From Pachyseris speciosa (lineage: Eukaryota; Cnidaria; Anthozoa; Scleractinia; Pachyseridae): 64,000 nucleotides of DNA. Shown here piece by piece: positions 32,936 to 45,589 of this stretch. The notes under the pieces were generated by a model, which ran no database searches, was not told where the DNA came from, and worked only from the letters and a program-made list of their open reading frames with translations. The translations under genes and the position numbers were made by a program. The DNA is taken from positions 385,001 through 449,000 of the forward strand of contig JAEMWC010000010.1 in the NCBI GenBank assembly GCA_016490735.1. The letters run 5' to 3'. Each line of letters starts with the position of its first letter. Positions within the stretch are counted from its first letter, which is position 1.

Positions 32936-35900
32936 TAAGGCGTGACATCCACAAAGCGGTTTGAGTTATACAAGGTGCGGGAGATAAGATTTGGTCTATG
33001 CTATAGTACGCCCTGCTTTGTTTTTGTTGTTGTTTGTTTGTTTGTTTGTTTCGAATGAAGCCTATAAACAAATTAAACCGCGTTTTCGCATCCGTCATAA
33101 AAATTTTTTCTTCCATGTGCGCTTCTCTCAAAAAGTTGAAAACATTCTTCTTCAGGATTGTCAAAGTGAAAGCATTTCACTTCCTGGCTTTAATAAGAGA
33201 AGCAATTAGTCAAATAATGCTAACCGGAAACAATGATTGATCGTGGCCGTCAGTGTTTTTATGTTGCCCCTCCTAAAGGTGTTTTAATAGGTGTTTTCAC
33301 AAGTGCGAAAGCTGATATTTCATTTACATAATTTGAGGTGATTCAATACAGTCAATAAGAACAACAAGAATATGACGGAAGACGCAGGTAGCTTGCACGA
33401 ATATCCTTCTTTTCATCCATGAGTTTATGCGTTTGGTTTACATCCGATGGGAGGAACCGATTTCAAAATGTATATCTACATGCAACATTAACTAATATTA
33501 TCTAAATCATCACTTGAGGACCGAAGAAGGAAGTCCGAAAGCAATTGACTGTTTTGATTTCGGTCAAAGTTCTATTCAAAGAAGCTTCTGAGAAATGCTT
33601 CTGTTGAATAGGTCCGTTCCGAAAATTTCTCAAGAAGCACAGAATTAGTACGTGCGTGTACTCCTCCAATTTTGGCACTGACCGCAAGTGACTCCTTATT
33701 GGTGGAAATTAATTAAAATGCTAAAGATGTAGTACGCCGACTCGTTCATTTAACACGAACGAAGAGCTGTTTTGACAGAATTTCCGGAATTTGTGAAGAA
33801 TTAATTAGATGTTCCTATCAGCTACAACTGTGTTCCGGTGGGTTAAATTATCAGTATATATTTTGCCAAGTTCCGCTTGCCGTCCCAGGAAGGCAGCGAC
33901 ATTTCTCCTGTTTGATCGACAAATGCATACGCACACGAGCTTTCAAACGATTAAATCGCGTTTACGGCAGTGGACATCCACATAGCCTCTCTTCTCGTCC
34001 ACTGTATCCTGATTTGGGAAGGTTGGTTTTCGTGGAGAGGGGAAACCGACAACAACACAATTACAATGAACGTGAGAAACGAAATGAAACAATCTCTGAA
34101 CTCCAAATCTGCTATAATTTAAGAAATAAAAATCTGCTCGAAATGAACTCAGAATCTTTAATTTGCGAAAACCAAAAATATCTGGCCAGATTATCGAAAT
34201 GTAATAAAGCAATCTCATCTACCACTGCCGATGTATAAGGTAGGGGAAAACTGATGTCTGACTGGAATGAGATCGGAAAGAAAGGTTCACTTGACTCAAG
34301 TAAAATATTTGCTAGTTTGGTGACATGATTAACTCATGTCATGAGCAAGACAACGAGTCACAGGAACGAGAGCCTTTTTGTGCTTTTTTTAAAAATTATT
34401 TTCTGGTAGTCGGTATAGTCATAATTTCACCATTCGAAATTCCTGAGCCTTTTAATAACATGAGAATTATGGAGTTGGAGAATGATGCACCACTTAAAAT
34501 GCGTTTTACACTGCTGTCAATCAAGTTTCGGAACTCTCGGTCAACTTGTGCGCTGTTTCAAGGGGTTCAACAGGTCATGTTGCTAGTTTTGATTGGAGGA
34601 TTTCGATCCCTTTCGTTTGTTTTACATGTAGCTGTCCGTTATGTTAACGATTGTTGGCAGCATGAAACGAAATGTTCGCATGTTATTGAAAGGCGTATTG
34701 AATGGTAGTTAAACTTGTTTGGAAGCGCTGCTAAAGTTACTTGGAGAATATAACATTTTTAACCATGAGTATTTCACAGACTTGCAATTTCGATTTTGGC
34801 GTAAGCAATTTTTTAGCACTGACGCAGAAGTGACAAAAGTTCCCCATGGCTCGCATGTTGGGTTGGTGGCTTGCACTGAATAACCGCCATGCATGCAAGC
34901 ATATTTTAGTTATAAAATAATTTATTCTTACCCTGGCTTGTCAGTTAACTGTCCTTTATCAACTCACTGGGTATCAATTAATAGCTCACCCAGAGGCGCA
35001 ACAGCGTTGTTGGTCTGAGCTAAATGAAGAAAAAAAACAGTATGTAATTTTAGTGAATATGATCAGCGTGTATGATCCACTTACAAATTTCCAAAATGCA
35101 GTCAGCTGTACAATGATTCGAAACAACTTCCATCCGCCAATTACACTGCTTACATAGCACAAACAAACATTTTGCTGCTCTATAACTGAAATATCTGAAA
35201 ATTCGGTTGCTACGTTTGCGCGCGATCTATCATAAACTGGAATTTTCTGCGAAAGAACCTTAAATGATGAATTACATTTCTAACACTTGTACCATCCCGT
35301 TAGCGAAGAAGCGAAACTTACCGTTTTAGAGCAAAATGCAGGTACCGATCCCAAAAATGTGTTCCTGAAAACTGCTTATGATTTTACAAGCTCAAAATGA
35401 AGCTCTATACAACACACACCGCGTGGCTTATGAAAAAGGAGACCCTTGTGTTTCATTACAATTGACATTGACGTAAAAGGGGAGCGGAGGAGGTTATCCA
35501 GAAACAGATGTCATGCTGAATGAACGCGTTTTTGCGTTTATTGTCTTTCCACGGCACAAATGATCGGCGTTGACCAGTAAATTTCCTTTCAAAGTGTCAC
35601 AGTGAGCCAGAAAGTGGGCGTGGTGTGTTTTTTCCAGCCAACAATTGTTCCAGTAAAACAGCCTCCAGCTAGCAAAAATTCATAACTAATTCCCAGCAAG
35701 TTATTTTTTATGGATACGATACTTCCCAGCCAGCGTCATGCTGCATGCGGAGCGGCTATTTGGTATATTGGCTCCACTGAGCACTCCTGATATAAGATAT
35801 AGCTTGTACATATTTGTGAAAGGTTTTAACATGTTCAATAAAACTCTTGTTGTAAATAGTCACATTGGTAAGTAAAATATTGTTCCTCGTCCCATTCATT

Positions 35901-37159
35901 AAAAAATTGGTTCACTTGTTTCTTCATGAATGTTTGCAGTTCAAAAGATTTCAATCATAAAGAATAGAAAATACTACTGAAATAGGGCATAAAATTTTAA
36001 AGGAATGATTTCCTCCTGACAAAATGCTAACTTGTAAATGAGCAAAGAACATTAATCTGTCGACGTAAAGAATTGTACAATAAACCTGTTATGACCTGTA
36101 ACACGACCTAACCGAGACACTTTTCTGAAAGGTTATAACAGATCTTTGTGACTTTGGATGAAAACTATGTGAAACACGTTGAACGGATTTTAAAACCGTC
36201 CTTTGGTCGAATTTGCGTTTGTTTCTGAAATTCTAGTTAAGATGAAGAATGTTATACTCGAACTTCCTTTATAAAAGGGAATAAAATATTCCAACGTAGC
36301 ACTGTAATACGTGGTATTTTCTCTTTCACTCAAGTTTCAGCGAAAATAACAATAATTTGGATACCACCAGAATGTCTTCTAGATAAACCGTATACTCTTT
36401 CTGTCAGTTAGCGCTTCCTTTAGCTTTATCTCTACTGTTAAAAGGTATCAGATACTATATACTATTTCAAGAAAAGGGGGATCTTTTGGCTCTAAATTTA
36501 AGACGAAATCCGCTAGAAAATCGAGCAATTTCAGGTTTTAGTGGACAAAATTATTCTGGTACCAGAATAATTTTAAGTCTTTTACAGTCATTTTTACATT
36601 TTCGTAAAGCTAAATACATAGATAATTGCCTGAAATAACACCGAAAACAATTTCCCATGGGGACGGGAGAAAATAAATTTCAAAGTTTAGAGAACTTGTG
36701 CAAACACAGGCAAAATTTCTTTATCAGTTTCATTTCACCAGTACTTTTAAGTGTTTCATACATTACCGTAACATTCGTTTTCGACATTTGGTGTTGCTAG
36801 AAGTGATTTATTTTGAGAAGATATTTAAAACCGTCGTACAGAAGTTTGCAATACGATGAAAATATAAAAAATCTGCATTGGCTTTTATAAATTCACTCCT
36901 TATTCCTTCTACTCGAATGATCACACAATTTTTATGGTGCCCTGTTAAGTGTGACCAATTTGTCACGTTTGCTGTCCTTTGTTGGGTTCACACAGCACGA
37001 GCGACTTTCCCGTGCGTTGGTACCATTCTACAGCTCTAAGCAACAAAAATTTGCAAATTTACAGGATTTCTTTCCCTTGATCCTCCGCTCTCCTGTAAAC
37101 AATTCTTTCCCTTTCCTTGAATGCACCTGCTCTGTTACAAGTTCAACTACAGGAAAACG

Positions 37160-37470
37160 TTAATTTCTGAAGTATCCTTGTCACTCCAGCCACATCCCAC
37201 AAGCTTTACGTTTTCATTGCTTATTTTATTGATATGTGGGTACTTGAGCCTGAGCATTAGCTATGCCATGCTAAAGAGCCCGAACAAGGCCGAAACAGCT
37301 GTCCATGGCTGCTAATGCTTGGGCTCAATCTTTGCTTTGGTAGATTTAAGGGGTAATGCCCGCTACCTTGTGGCCTTAGTGCCCTTTGAGTAGCTTCAGC
37401 TTACTTTATCACATTAATTTGTGAAGTATCCTTGTCACTCAAGCCACATCCCACAAGCTTTACGTTTTCA
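37160..37470 (+). mobile_element. 197-bp insertion flanked by 57-bp direct repeats
   Basis: 37160-37216 and 37414-37470 are direct copies with two mismatches (both contain CCACATCCCACAAGCTTTAC). The segment between has GGCCGAAACAGCTGTCCATG. Other units lack the whole stretch. Either an unusually long target duplication or an element with its own direct terminal repeats. Confidence 0.6.
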
Positions 37471-37556
37471 GAAAGGACAACAGTATCGGTTTACGCACAC
37501 TCATTAGGTTAGTAAGTTCGACGCCCGCTCTTAATTGGCTTGCGAGACAAAGATCA

Positions 37557-37808
37557 GTAGTCATTCATCACTCACGGGGATATTAATTACGAACCAACAA
37601 AATGACCAGCTCCCAGTTGGCTTCTTAGCTCAGTTGGTAGTGCACTGCACCGGTATCGCAGAAGTCGTGGGTTCGAATCCCTTACAATTTTTTAGGCTTT
37701 ATTTTCACTACTGCTAAAGTAGTGTTCATAACTGCGATGATCACTCACATATTCATTTATTAATCCGCAGTTCAAATATGTGATTTTCATATATTCATAT
37801 ATAGTCAA
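37557..37808 (+). mobile_element. Single dispersed copy of the tRNA-like unit
   Basis: A diverged relative of the 250-bp array unit sits alone in the unit 5 module; units 1, 3 and 6 read AAGAT-TAATAAGCATGG without it. tRNA-like part 37619-37683: A box TAGCTCAGTTGG and B box GGTTCGAATCC intact, anticodon loop 7 nt (CCGGTAT), 3' acceptor lost. Tail with TCCGCAGTTCA and TATATTCATATATA as in the arrays. It shows that the unit can insert alone, like a SINE. Confidence 0.75.
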
Positions 37809-39798
37809 ACATGGAACATTTAACATTTTAAGAGGAGCAGATTTTTGGCGGTGTGTCTCTGGCGTTTTGTGTAATGACCGAGTCCCTGATCATTTGATCG
37901 CCAAACATTTAAGACACGTGCAATTTGACGGGAGCAAATTTGTCTCATGAGCGGTGTGAACATTACATTGAGGCCATTATTTGAAAATTCTTGCAAAAGT
38001 TCTTAAAGAAACGTTGCTACAAGGCATATGCAGACAAACATAAAGATACCGGTGATCCAATTTAAGGAAAACATTAATGTGGTAAGTTTCACTAACTTTT
38101 GTCCGACACTCGCTCTTCATTGGCGGATGAAACAAAAATTACTAAACGGGGAACACTTAACTCAGCAATTTTTTGGCTGTGTATCCCTGGGGTTTTGTGT
38201 AATGACTGAGTCCCTGATCTTAAGGTCACCAAACATTTGAAAAATGTGCTATTTGACATAATGAAAGTTTCCTTATCTGTGCGTGAACAACAAACAGTGA
38301 CGAGGACATCATGTTAAACTTCTAAAAAAAGGCGTTGCAAGGTTTTTCTTTTCCGGGGTGGAGAAGGGGGAGTGGGAGGGGGATGTTGAGGGTGTGATGG
38401 TAAGGAAGAGGGGTGGGGGGGGGGGCTGTCGGGGTGTGGGCAGAAGAGGTTCTTCGCGAAACACGACTGTAAGGCAATTTCAGCCGGACAAACGCGAGAA
38501 GTACTAACAATTACCAGGATTTCGGGATCGTTTATCCCAGAACTATATTCTACAAACGGTCGAAAAACTAGAAGCTATGATCTGTACCCAGTTTCAATAT
38601 TGAACTGAAATAAAACCTCTCTGCAAAATAATACTCTGTTGGAATAAAAGCCAAAATATATATATTTAATTGTTTCGCAAGAGTTGACGTCCTCCTTCGA
38701 TCAGGTCGCCGTAACATGATTCCTTCTCGCGCTCAAAGATTCATGTTTCTACATTTAAGATCAGATTGGAAGAGGTGATTAGCATACCTTAAACGTTCCT
38801 TGCGTAAAGCCAGATGAATTAAATTTACCGGTTTGTATAATGTTGTGCAAAAATAAAAGCTGTTCGCTTTTATAGTTTTCCGATGACAGTTTCGGCGCTA
38901 TCTCGATGATGGGTTAGAAACAGCCCTGATAAGTATCTTAGAGTACAAGTTAGAGGCAGGTGTAGGAATTTATTATTTAAAGATAGTCTTTCCATGAAAT
39001 GTTTAAACTAAGTTCAATGTTAAGACTTCCTCTTTCCGCTTTGATCAAAAGTCGATCTCTCCCTTACGCCACAGATAGCTCAATTATTTCACCGTCGACA
39101 GTTAAGCGCATTTCAGTCCCTGCATGCAGGAGGACACAAGGCGTTATCATTTTTAAAGAGCCAGGCTAGCTAAAGTAGGCGCTCAATTTAATCGGGTGTT
39201 TGTACACAGGGCGCCAGCGAGGAAAGACGATTGTAAGAGAGTAATATTATCCATCAATTCGTGCTGAAAGCAAGTTAGAGTTAATTGAGAATAGGCAGAT
39301 ATTGTGGGCTGGATGAATTAGCTATTTAGTGATTAATAGCAGGAGCCCATGGCTCCTGTTAGACCTGTTATGAGACTTAAGTTCCTCTCGGCGGTTTTTA
39401 CCCATGTAAACTTCTTTTACAAAGTGCATGGTCACCTTTCCAGCCATTTGCAGTGAGACATTTTTTTTTAATATTATTAATGACAAGGATAACAAGTTAA
39501 GTAGCTTAGTACCAGCGCCAAACCACTCAGCTTTTTCGCTTAGACGCAATCGGTCCTTCAAGATTCCCAAGTTTAAGATGAACAGTTTTAAGAACGTTTG
39601 TGATGCGGGCCTCGAGTATAAAGTATAATTAGCAGAAATTTTCAAAGAGAATAGTACAAATTTAATATTTATTTGTTTTTAATTGACATTTTATATATTA
39701 TTCATTTTGCTAATCTTAAATTGTATTTATAGTATGTAATTCATTAATTTGTACATACGCAATTCAGCCCTTCGGTTGCTATGTATTGATACAATAGA

Positions 39799-39801
<3 letters not shown>

Positions 39802-39829
<28 letters not shown>
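39802..39829. repeat. (TATC)n microsatellite
   Basis: Seven TATC repeats. Confidence 0.95.
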
Positions 39830-40596
39830 AAATTGAGAGGAGGAAACACGGAAAAAGCAGAAAAAGACGAGTAAGACATGAGTGAAAATAAAGGGACTGT
39901 GTAGTTCAGCCCACCAAAAAACTTTTAAGACTGAGTAGATATCTATAAAAACTACCTTTAACCATGCAAGATGGAAAAATCGAAATGCCTCAAACTTTGT
40001 CACAATAAAGGCCTTACGGAACCATTTCCGAAAACACAAGTTTCAGCTCTTTTGGATTTATTATTTCTGCTGAGGCAACATTTTACTCATGGCAGGGCCT
40101 TCAGACATGCAAAAAATGTTATACTTATTTTGGTGTCGTGTACACAAATTAAAAGAAGCCGGTATGTCAATTCATATATTTTTTTGATTGAAGGAACCTT
40201 CCCTCATACTCTGTTGTCGCCAGAATACAAATATATTGAAACAGCAATTTTTGCTAATTTTTCAAAATATTGTTACAAATAGGTATTTTCAAAAGTGTCG
40301 AAATTAGCCAACTTTGCGGGCAAAAATCACTACTTCAGTGTTACATGGCTTTCGAACTTAATGTACCGTTCTTATAAAACGGCAATGATTCCTCTATTAG
40401 TATATGTAATACAATATTGGGGAAATTCAAATGGTAAAGTTACAGAAACGAAAACAATTACGCGACATGAGCGAAATCTAGGACTCAAGCCATTAACAAC
40501 CGTTTCCCTGCCGCCAAGGAAAATCAGTCTACATTAGATTCAATCGGTACTTTCGCCTCAAAATGACTTATTTCTGGTCAATTAGTACTTTTTTCT

Positions 40597-42119
40597 CGGT
40601 GAGGGTAAAAGGCGGAATGAGTTTGCGGAGTGGCATGTGGCATGACTTGCGGAATCGCATAATTATGCGGAATGTAATGTATGCAAAATGGCGCGAAAAA
40701 TTAATTCAACTGAAGGAGTTAATTATTCAACAGCCAAACGCAAGCTATGTAGCTGCCGTTCTCGGTCACAGCTACTCTCCACCCGGGCTTGCTTTCGTAT
40801 AAGCATTACACTTATGAACTCTTGAGTTGATTAAATTTGCCTTGAGTTTCGCTTTCATAGAATTAGCCTGTTCGCGAATGATATCTGCAGCATATTTGTG
40901 AAGCTATGCACGAAAGAATCGTTCGGCTGCGAGACAAGCGAGCTTTTGCCATCTTGTCAAGTTCACAGTGTAGATCAAACTATTTTGGCAGTTTTGAAAT
41001 GGATTAAAGAAAATTTTATTTTTCCGGAGTCGATCGTAAGCGATTTAGGAACGGAGTCTGGCAGAGGCTTATTATGGTTTTTAGAGTTTTACAGGAGTCT
41101 AAAATTGGTCGAGCTGCTTTTGTTGTTATGATATGAATAACTGAACTCGAAGAAGACCGAGCGACAAACGAGGAAAATATTATAATCAGTTGCAAACTGA
41201 CTAATCCTATAAAGGCAAACTCAAGACAAATCACTTCAAGCGGGTTCATTTGTAAAATATTTATATCAAGTCTATCAAAGCACAAGTCCCATGTGAGCAG
41301 TGCTCCACACTGAAAAATTTCACGGTCAAATCCAATTAGTTTTCAACATTTTGTTGTCACCGAGATCAGCAACTAGCTTAAGATTATTCACTGTGTTGGG
41401 CTGGCAAACGCAATTAATAATCGCGAGCTCCAATACGCAAGCCGACGGATCAACATTATTAACCGTAAAATTGTTATCTAGAGAAAATTTGCTGAAAACA
41501 AATTGGATTTGACCGAGAAATTTTATAACATCTGGTACCTAGGGTTCTCGATCTTCGATGAGGCGACTCTTGAACGCGAGCACTGAGTTCAGTTATTCAT
41601 ATCATAACCACAAATTAGCAAATTAGAGACTCTTGTGAAACTCTGAAAACCATAACTTGAATAAGCCTCTACAAAGCTCCTTTCCTAAATCTCTTACAAT
41701 CGACCTCGGAAAAATAAAATTTTGTGTAATCCATTTCAAAACTGTCAAAGAGTTTGACCTACACTGTGAAATTGACAAGATGGCAAAAACTCGCATGTCT
41801 CGCAGCCGCGAACGATTCGCACAAATACACTGCAAATATCATTGACTATCATTCCCGAACAGACTAATCCTAGATCATATGAAAGCAAAACTCAAGGTAA
41901 AATTTAATCTCCTCAACAGTTCATAAGAAAGCAAGCCCGGTGAAGCCCGACAGCTAGCTTGCGATTATTCTCTGTGTTAGGCTATAGAATAATTAACTCT
42001 TTGAGGTGAATTAACTTCTTCGCGCCATTTTGCAAATGTTACATTCCGCATAATTATGCGATTCCGCAAGTCATGCCACATGCCATTCCACAAACTCATT
42101 CCTCCTTTTACCCTCACCG
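40597..42119. mobile_element. Mutator-like foldback element
   Basis: Flanked by the 9-bp repeat CTTTTTTCT (40588-40596, 42120-42128); the opposite arm of the host element (46965-46985, - strand) reads it once. Ends CGGTGAGGGTAAAAGG. The outer 530 bp on each side are inverted copies of each other. A 9-bp duplication with very long inverted repeats fits Mutator-like elements. No transposase; the middle 450 bp is unique. Confidence 0.8.
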
Positions 42120-42220
42120 CTTTTTTCTATGTTCTAAGTATTGGAAGGCCTAAATGGCCTCAAAAGCTGCAACATTTAAATTCTTAAAACCGTTCGTGCA
42201 CGCAACATTGAGCTTTCATT

Positions 42221-43568
42221 ATGCATCAGTCAATTGAAACCCCGGCCCCCCGACCCCGGGACATAGCGGGGATTTAACGCTTCCAAAGCCGGGATTTAAC
42301 GCACTTTTAACGGCGCGTTGTCCCCGGTGGGCGGTGGATTTAACAATGTCAGTAAAACCGGGCCGTGGAGTGGTGATTTAACAGCATGCAATCACCTATG
42401 GCAGGGGCGACAGCGGGGATTTAACGTGACGGACTAAACAGAGTCTCTGTCTTTCAAGATGGCGTTAAGCACAATACCAATTGATACACATGTTGCTTGG
42501 GAAAGTTGCCTATATTTTTGAAGGAGTGTATACACATTTATAGGGAAAGTTGCCTACCCATTTTGTTTTAATAGGGATTAAACAGATTTAATTTAATCGT
42601 AATGGAAATGTTTTTGAAGGAATGTATACACGTTTGGGGGAAGAGTTGCCTACCCACTTTGTAAATGTTTTAACAGAGTCATAATGAGAATATTTTTTAT
42701 GTAGAAGGTACATCTAGTAGTCTTAGGGGAAGTTGCTCATCCACTCTTGTTTAAGTCATGAGAATACCCTTGAAGGAAAAGATTACATATTTTTATAATT
42801 AAGTTTAAGTTGATTAAAGTTTATATGGAGTGAATCATTGTTGAGGATGTTTGGAATAAAGCCATTTAGAAGCGTTTTCATCACTATCAGTTTGAAATTT
42901 ATTTTAAAAAATAGCTTATTTTAAATCCACCTTATTTTACGAAGCGTTTGAGATATCGGCTTAGGTGTCTATAGAGTATCCTTTAAAAGGTGGGTCGTTA
43001 GCAACCCCCAACATTTTGGTGTCGTTTTCCGGCGGAAGACTTTCACTCAAGTCACCGAGGTAAGACAGATAATATTTTCTTTTGATGTGCTGAACTTGTA
43101 GCATGTTGTGTTTGACATTAACACACACCCATTTGCCTTCATGTAATACCAAGATCCATATAATTCTGAAGTAGTTTTGGGGATGACCCATTTCGCTACA
43201 TCCGACACAATGCCGATTTTACATGAACTCATGGCTTATCAAAATGAAAGTGGATTCCTGCATCGTAAATTCGGCATACTGAAGGCCAGCTTTCGGCGCA
43301 AATGGAGATTGCGGCTTATTAAAGAGGCTGGAGCTTTTAATGAAAGAACTAAGAACAGATAAATGTTGTCATTTATACATCGAGTAGACCAACGATCCCG
43401 ATTTGAGTTGAGTTTCTTCATTAGGTTCGGATGTCCCCGCTATGCGGGGCTTTTAACAGACGCCTTGGCCCTGGGGGCGGGGTAATTAGCCGTTTTTAAC
43501 ACTCGGTTAATGTTAAATTCCCCGCTAAGTCCTGGGGGTCGGGGGCCCGGGGTTTCAATTGACTGATG
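42221..43568. mobile_element. 1.35-kb element with GC-rich inverted ends
   Basis: Ends CATCAGTCAATTGAAACCCC and its complement, then runs of C/G (CCCCCGACCCC). The other arm of the host element (46857-46870) has the empty site, TTCATTAAAA. CATT (42217-42220, 43569-43572) may be the target duplication. GGGATTTAAC recurs five times next to the left end. 42440-43430 is AT-rich with no recognised gene. Confidence 0.7.
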
Positions 43569-44434
43569 CATTAAAATAACAGAGTTTCGTCGATATAGCC
43601 AACACAAGTCCTGCAAAAAAGTTATTTCTTGAAGTTAAGCATCGATCAGCGAAGAGAAAGCGTTTCTTTTAAATATATTTTACCTGAAGTGCTTCGGTAT
43701 GTCGACTGGGGCGAAAAACCGGTGGACCAAACCTCCACCGTCCTGAACGTCACATGGTTGAAGATGACGTTACATTAGATTCCACGAACACGTGCAAATC
43801 AACCTTTCTTTGAGCGCTATCTTCGGTTTCGAATTGAGGCCTTAAGACATAACGCGCTTCGCTTATGGCAAGTTGCTATTATTCTTAAATTGTTGGTGGT
43901 GTTTGCGGACCCTGTATTAGCAGTCCTGCCAATGTTCAGTATATTTTAATCGGAAAGTGTGACAGGGACATTCGAGGACACCTGTAAGCACTTGGATACC
44001 GAGGCAAGATTGTTGTTAGCAATAGCAGGTCAGTAGATCATTTTCCTACTTTTTATTAAGTGGGGAAGAAATTGAGGAAAGTCATCCTGATACATGTATC
44101 AAGCAGAAAGCTGTCGGCATAAAATAATATGTTCGGAATACGTTTTCGGTCTCTTTGCAGTTGATCTGCATCGACCGGAAGTCCTTGCATTCCAGTTCCG
44201 GGAAACACTACCTCGTACCGTTTTAAATAACTCATAAATTTCTTTCAGTTGAAGATTTTCATCTATTTCCAGTATCAACTGACCAGCCATTTTAAAAGTT
44301 AGAAGCACTCGAGAATAGCTTTATGATCCCGCTAAAAGTTAGGCCCGGCTAGGGAAGGCGGAGGAGGGGTGGGGGGATGTACCAGATGTTTCCCCCATAA
44401 GATACTGATATAAAGCATTTTCAGTCACGCAAGT

Positions 44435-44501
44435 AAAAAGACTAAAATCATCAACCATTCAATAGTTTATCTATTGAATGGTTGATGATTTTAGTCTTTT
44501 T
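44435..44501. repeat. Perfect 31-bp inverted repeat with 5-nt loop
   Basis: Arms 44435-44465 and 44471-44501 are exact complements (AAAAAGACTAAAATCATCAA onward), loop TTTAT. Confidence 0.9.
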
Positions 44502-44826
44502 TATGATTATTATGATATTATAAAAGAGTGATAAATAAACAACATGCCAAAGTCTCAGGACCGTGTGATATCCGGTACTCGCGTTATTCGGAAAAATGTA
44601 TCATTCAAAATTATAGTGTTTTGTATGGGAAAGCCTTCTTAGCGTCCCTGTGGGGACGCCAAAATGGTGACCGGATACGAGTTCAAAATATGTTTCTTAC
44701 TTTAGCTATCTCAACTGAAGGCTTTGTTCTCTCTATTGAGCTTTCAAACATTCACAAAGACGCTTCAATTACCATGATGGCTTTTGAAACCTCAAAAACA
44801 CACTGTGAATCAATGTTTTCATGTAA

Positions 44827-45047
44827 AGCCTGGTTTTCACTAGCAATGCAAGCACAAGCATAAGAAGCTTATGCCAGGTGAAAACGGCACTACGCAAGTA
44901 TAAGCGCAAGCACAAGGAAAAGGAAAAATTTTGATCCTTGCGCTTGTGCTTGCGCTTATGCATATACTTGCTTTAAGCCCGTTTTCACGGTGAAATAGGG
45001 GCTTTTGTGCTTGCGCTTATGCTTGCGTCGCTAGTGAAAACCAGGCT
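44827..45047. mobile_element. 221-bp MITE with TAA target duplication
   Basis: Inverted ends AGCCTGGTTTTCACTAGC/GCTAGTGAAAACCAGGCT, TAA on both sides (44824-44826, 45048-45050). A three-base TWA duplication fits PIF/Harbinger. Inside, GCAAGCACAAGC and its complement repeat several times. Confidence 0.8.
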
Positions 45048-45282
45048 TAATGTGGCATGCTTGTGAGCAGACATCTTTATGTCACGCACTGTGAAAAACT
45101 TTAAAATTCAAACTGCTCTATTTTCAAAACAAATCAAGCTACCGAGCTGAAAACATGCAAGCAGATTCATTTCAAAAATGTATTCTACGTGATAAAGATA
45201 AAAATGCAAAAGTCTCTTTAATTTTGAATTTTAGTTTTTTTATGACGTCACGTGAAAACCCTCTACACCTCAAAATTCGGGG

Positions 45283-45527
45283 GAACAGGGTTGGCGCAGT
45301 GGTGAGAGCACTCGCCTTCCACCAGTGTGTCCCGGGTTCGATTCCCGGACTCGGTGCCATATGTGGGCTGAGTTTGTTGGTTCTCTACTATACTTCGAGA
45401 GGTTTTCCTCCGTGTAGTCCGGTTTTCCCCCCTCCTCAAAAACCAACATTTGATTTAATTTGATTTGATTTGAGATTTGTAATTAGTAGGGGAAGAGCCA
45501 CCTCTTGGAAATCCTACTAATAAATCA

Positions 45528-45580
<53 letters not shown>
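45283..45580 (+). mobile_element. tRNA-derived SINE
   Basis: Pol III A box TGGCGCAGTGGTGAGAGC and B box GGGTTCGATTCCC at 45293-45346 form the tRNA-like head. A central part with CTCCGTGTAGTCCGGTTTTC and a tail of TTGATTT repeats and (ATT)n follow. It resembles the widespread invertebrate tRNA-headed SINEs; the exact family is not assigned. This is a different head from the 250-bp units. Confidence 0.75.
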
Positions 45581-45582
45581 TA
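45535..45582. repeat. (ATT)n microsatellite
   Basis: About sixteen ATT triplets between the SINE tail and the LINE fragment; could be the tail of either. Confidence 0.9.
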
Positions 45583-45589
45583 GAATTTA

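Larger units (their letters stand above)
29527..35789. mobile_element. 6.3-kb non-autonomous DNA element with internal minisatellite
   Basis: Perfect 12-bp terminal inverted repeats CAGGAGTGCTCA/TGAGCACTCCTG, flanked by ATATAA (29521-29526, 35790-35795); the receptor 3' UTR of other units gives the empty site. Both ends carry many CCAGCCAGC/CCCAGCAA motifs in the same orientation (29640-29820 and 35630-35730), likely protein-binding subterminal repeats. It holds a broken two-exon reading frame at 30686 and a 105-bp satellite at 31478-32935. No transposase was recognised. 33000-35600 holds only short unassignable frames. The 6-bp duplication does not settle the superfamily. Confidence 0.8.
35790..39928 (+). 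other. Unit 5 3' UTR (continued) and downstream module
   Basis: Resumes the relic's 3' UTR and follows the same order as unit 1, diverged to perhaps 75-80%, so this is an older copy. AATAAA-type signal near 36281. 36500-36880 is unique AT-rich sequence with a TTATTCTGGTACCAGAATAA palindrome (36551). The G-rich patch is at 38357-38436 and a (TATC)n microsatellite at 39802-39829. The module continues at 47617 beyond the 7.7-kb insertion. Confidence 0.6.
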
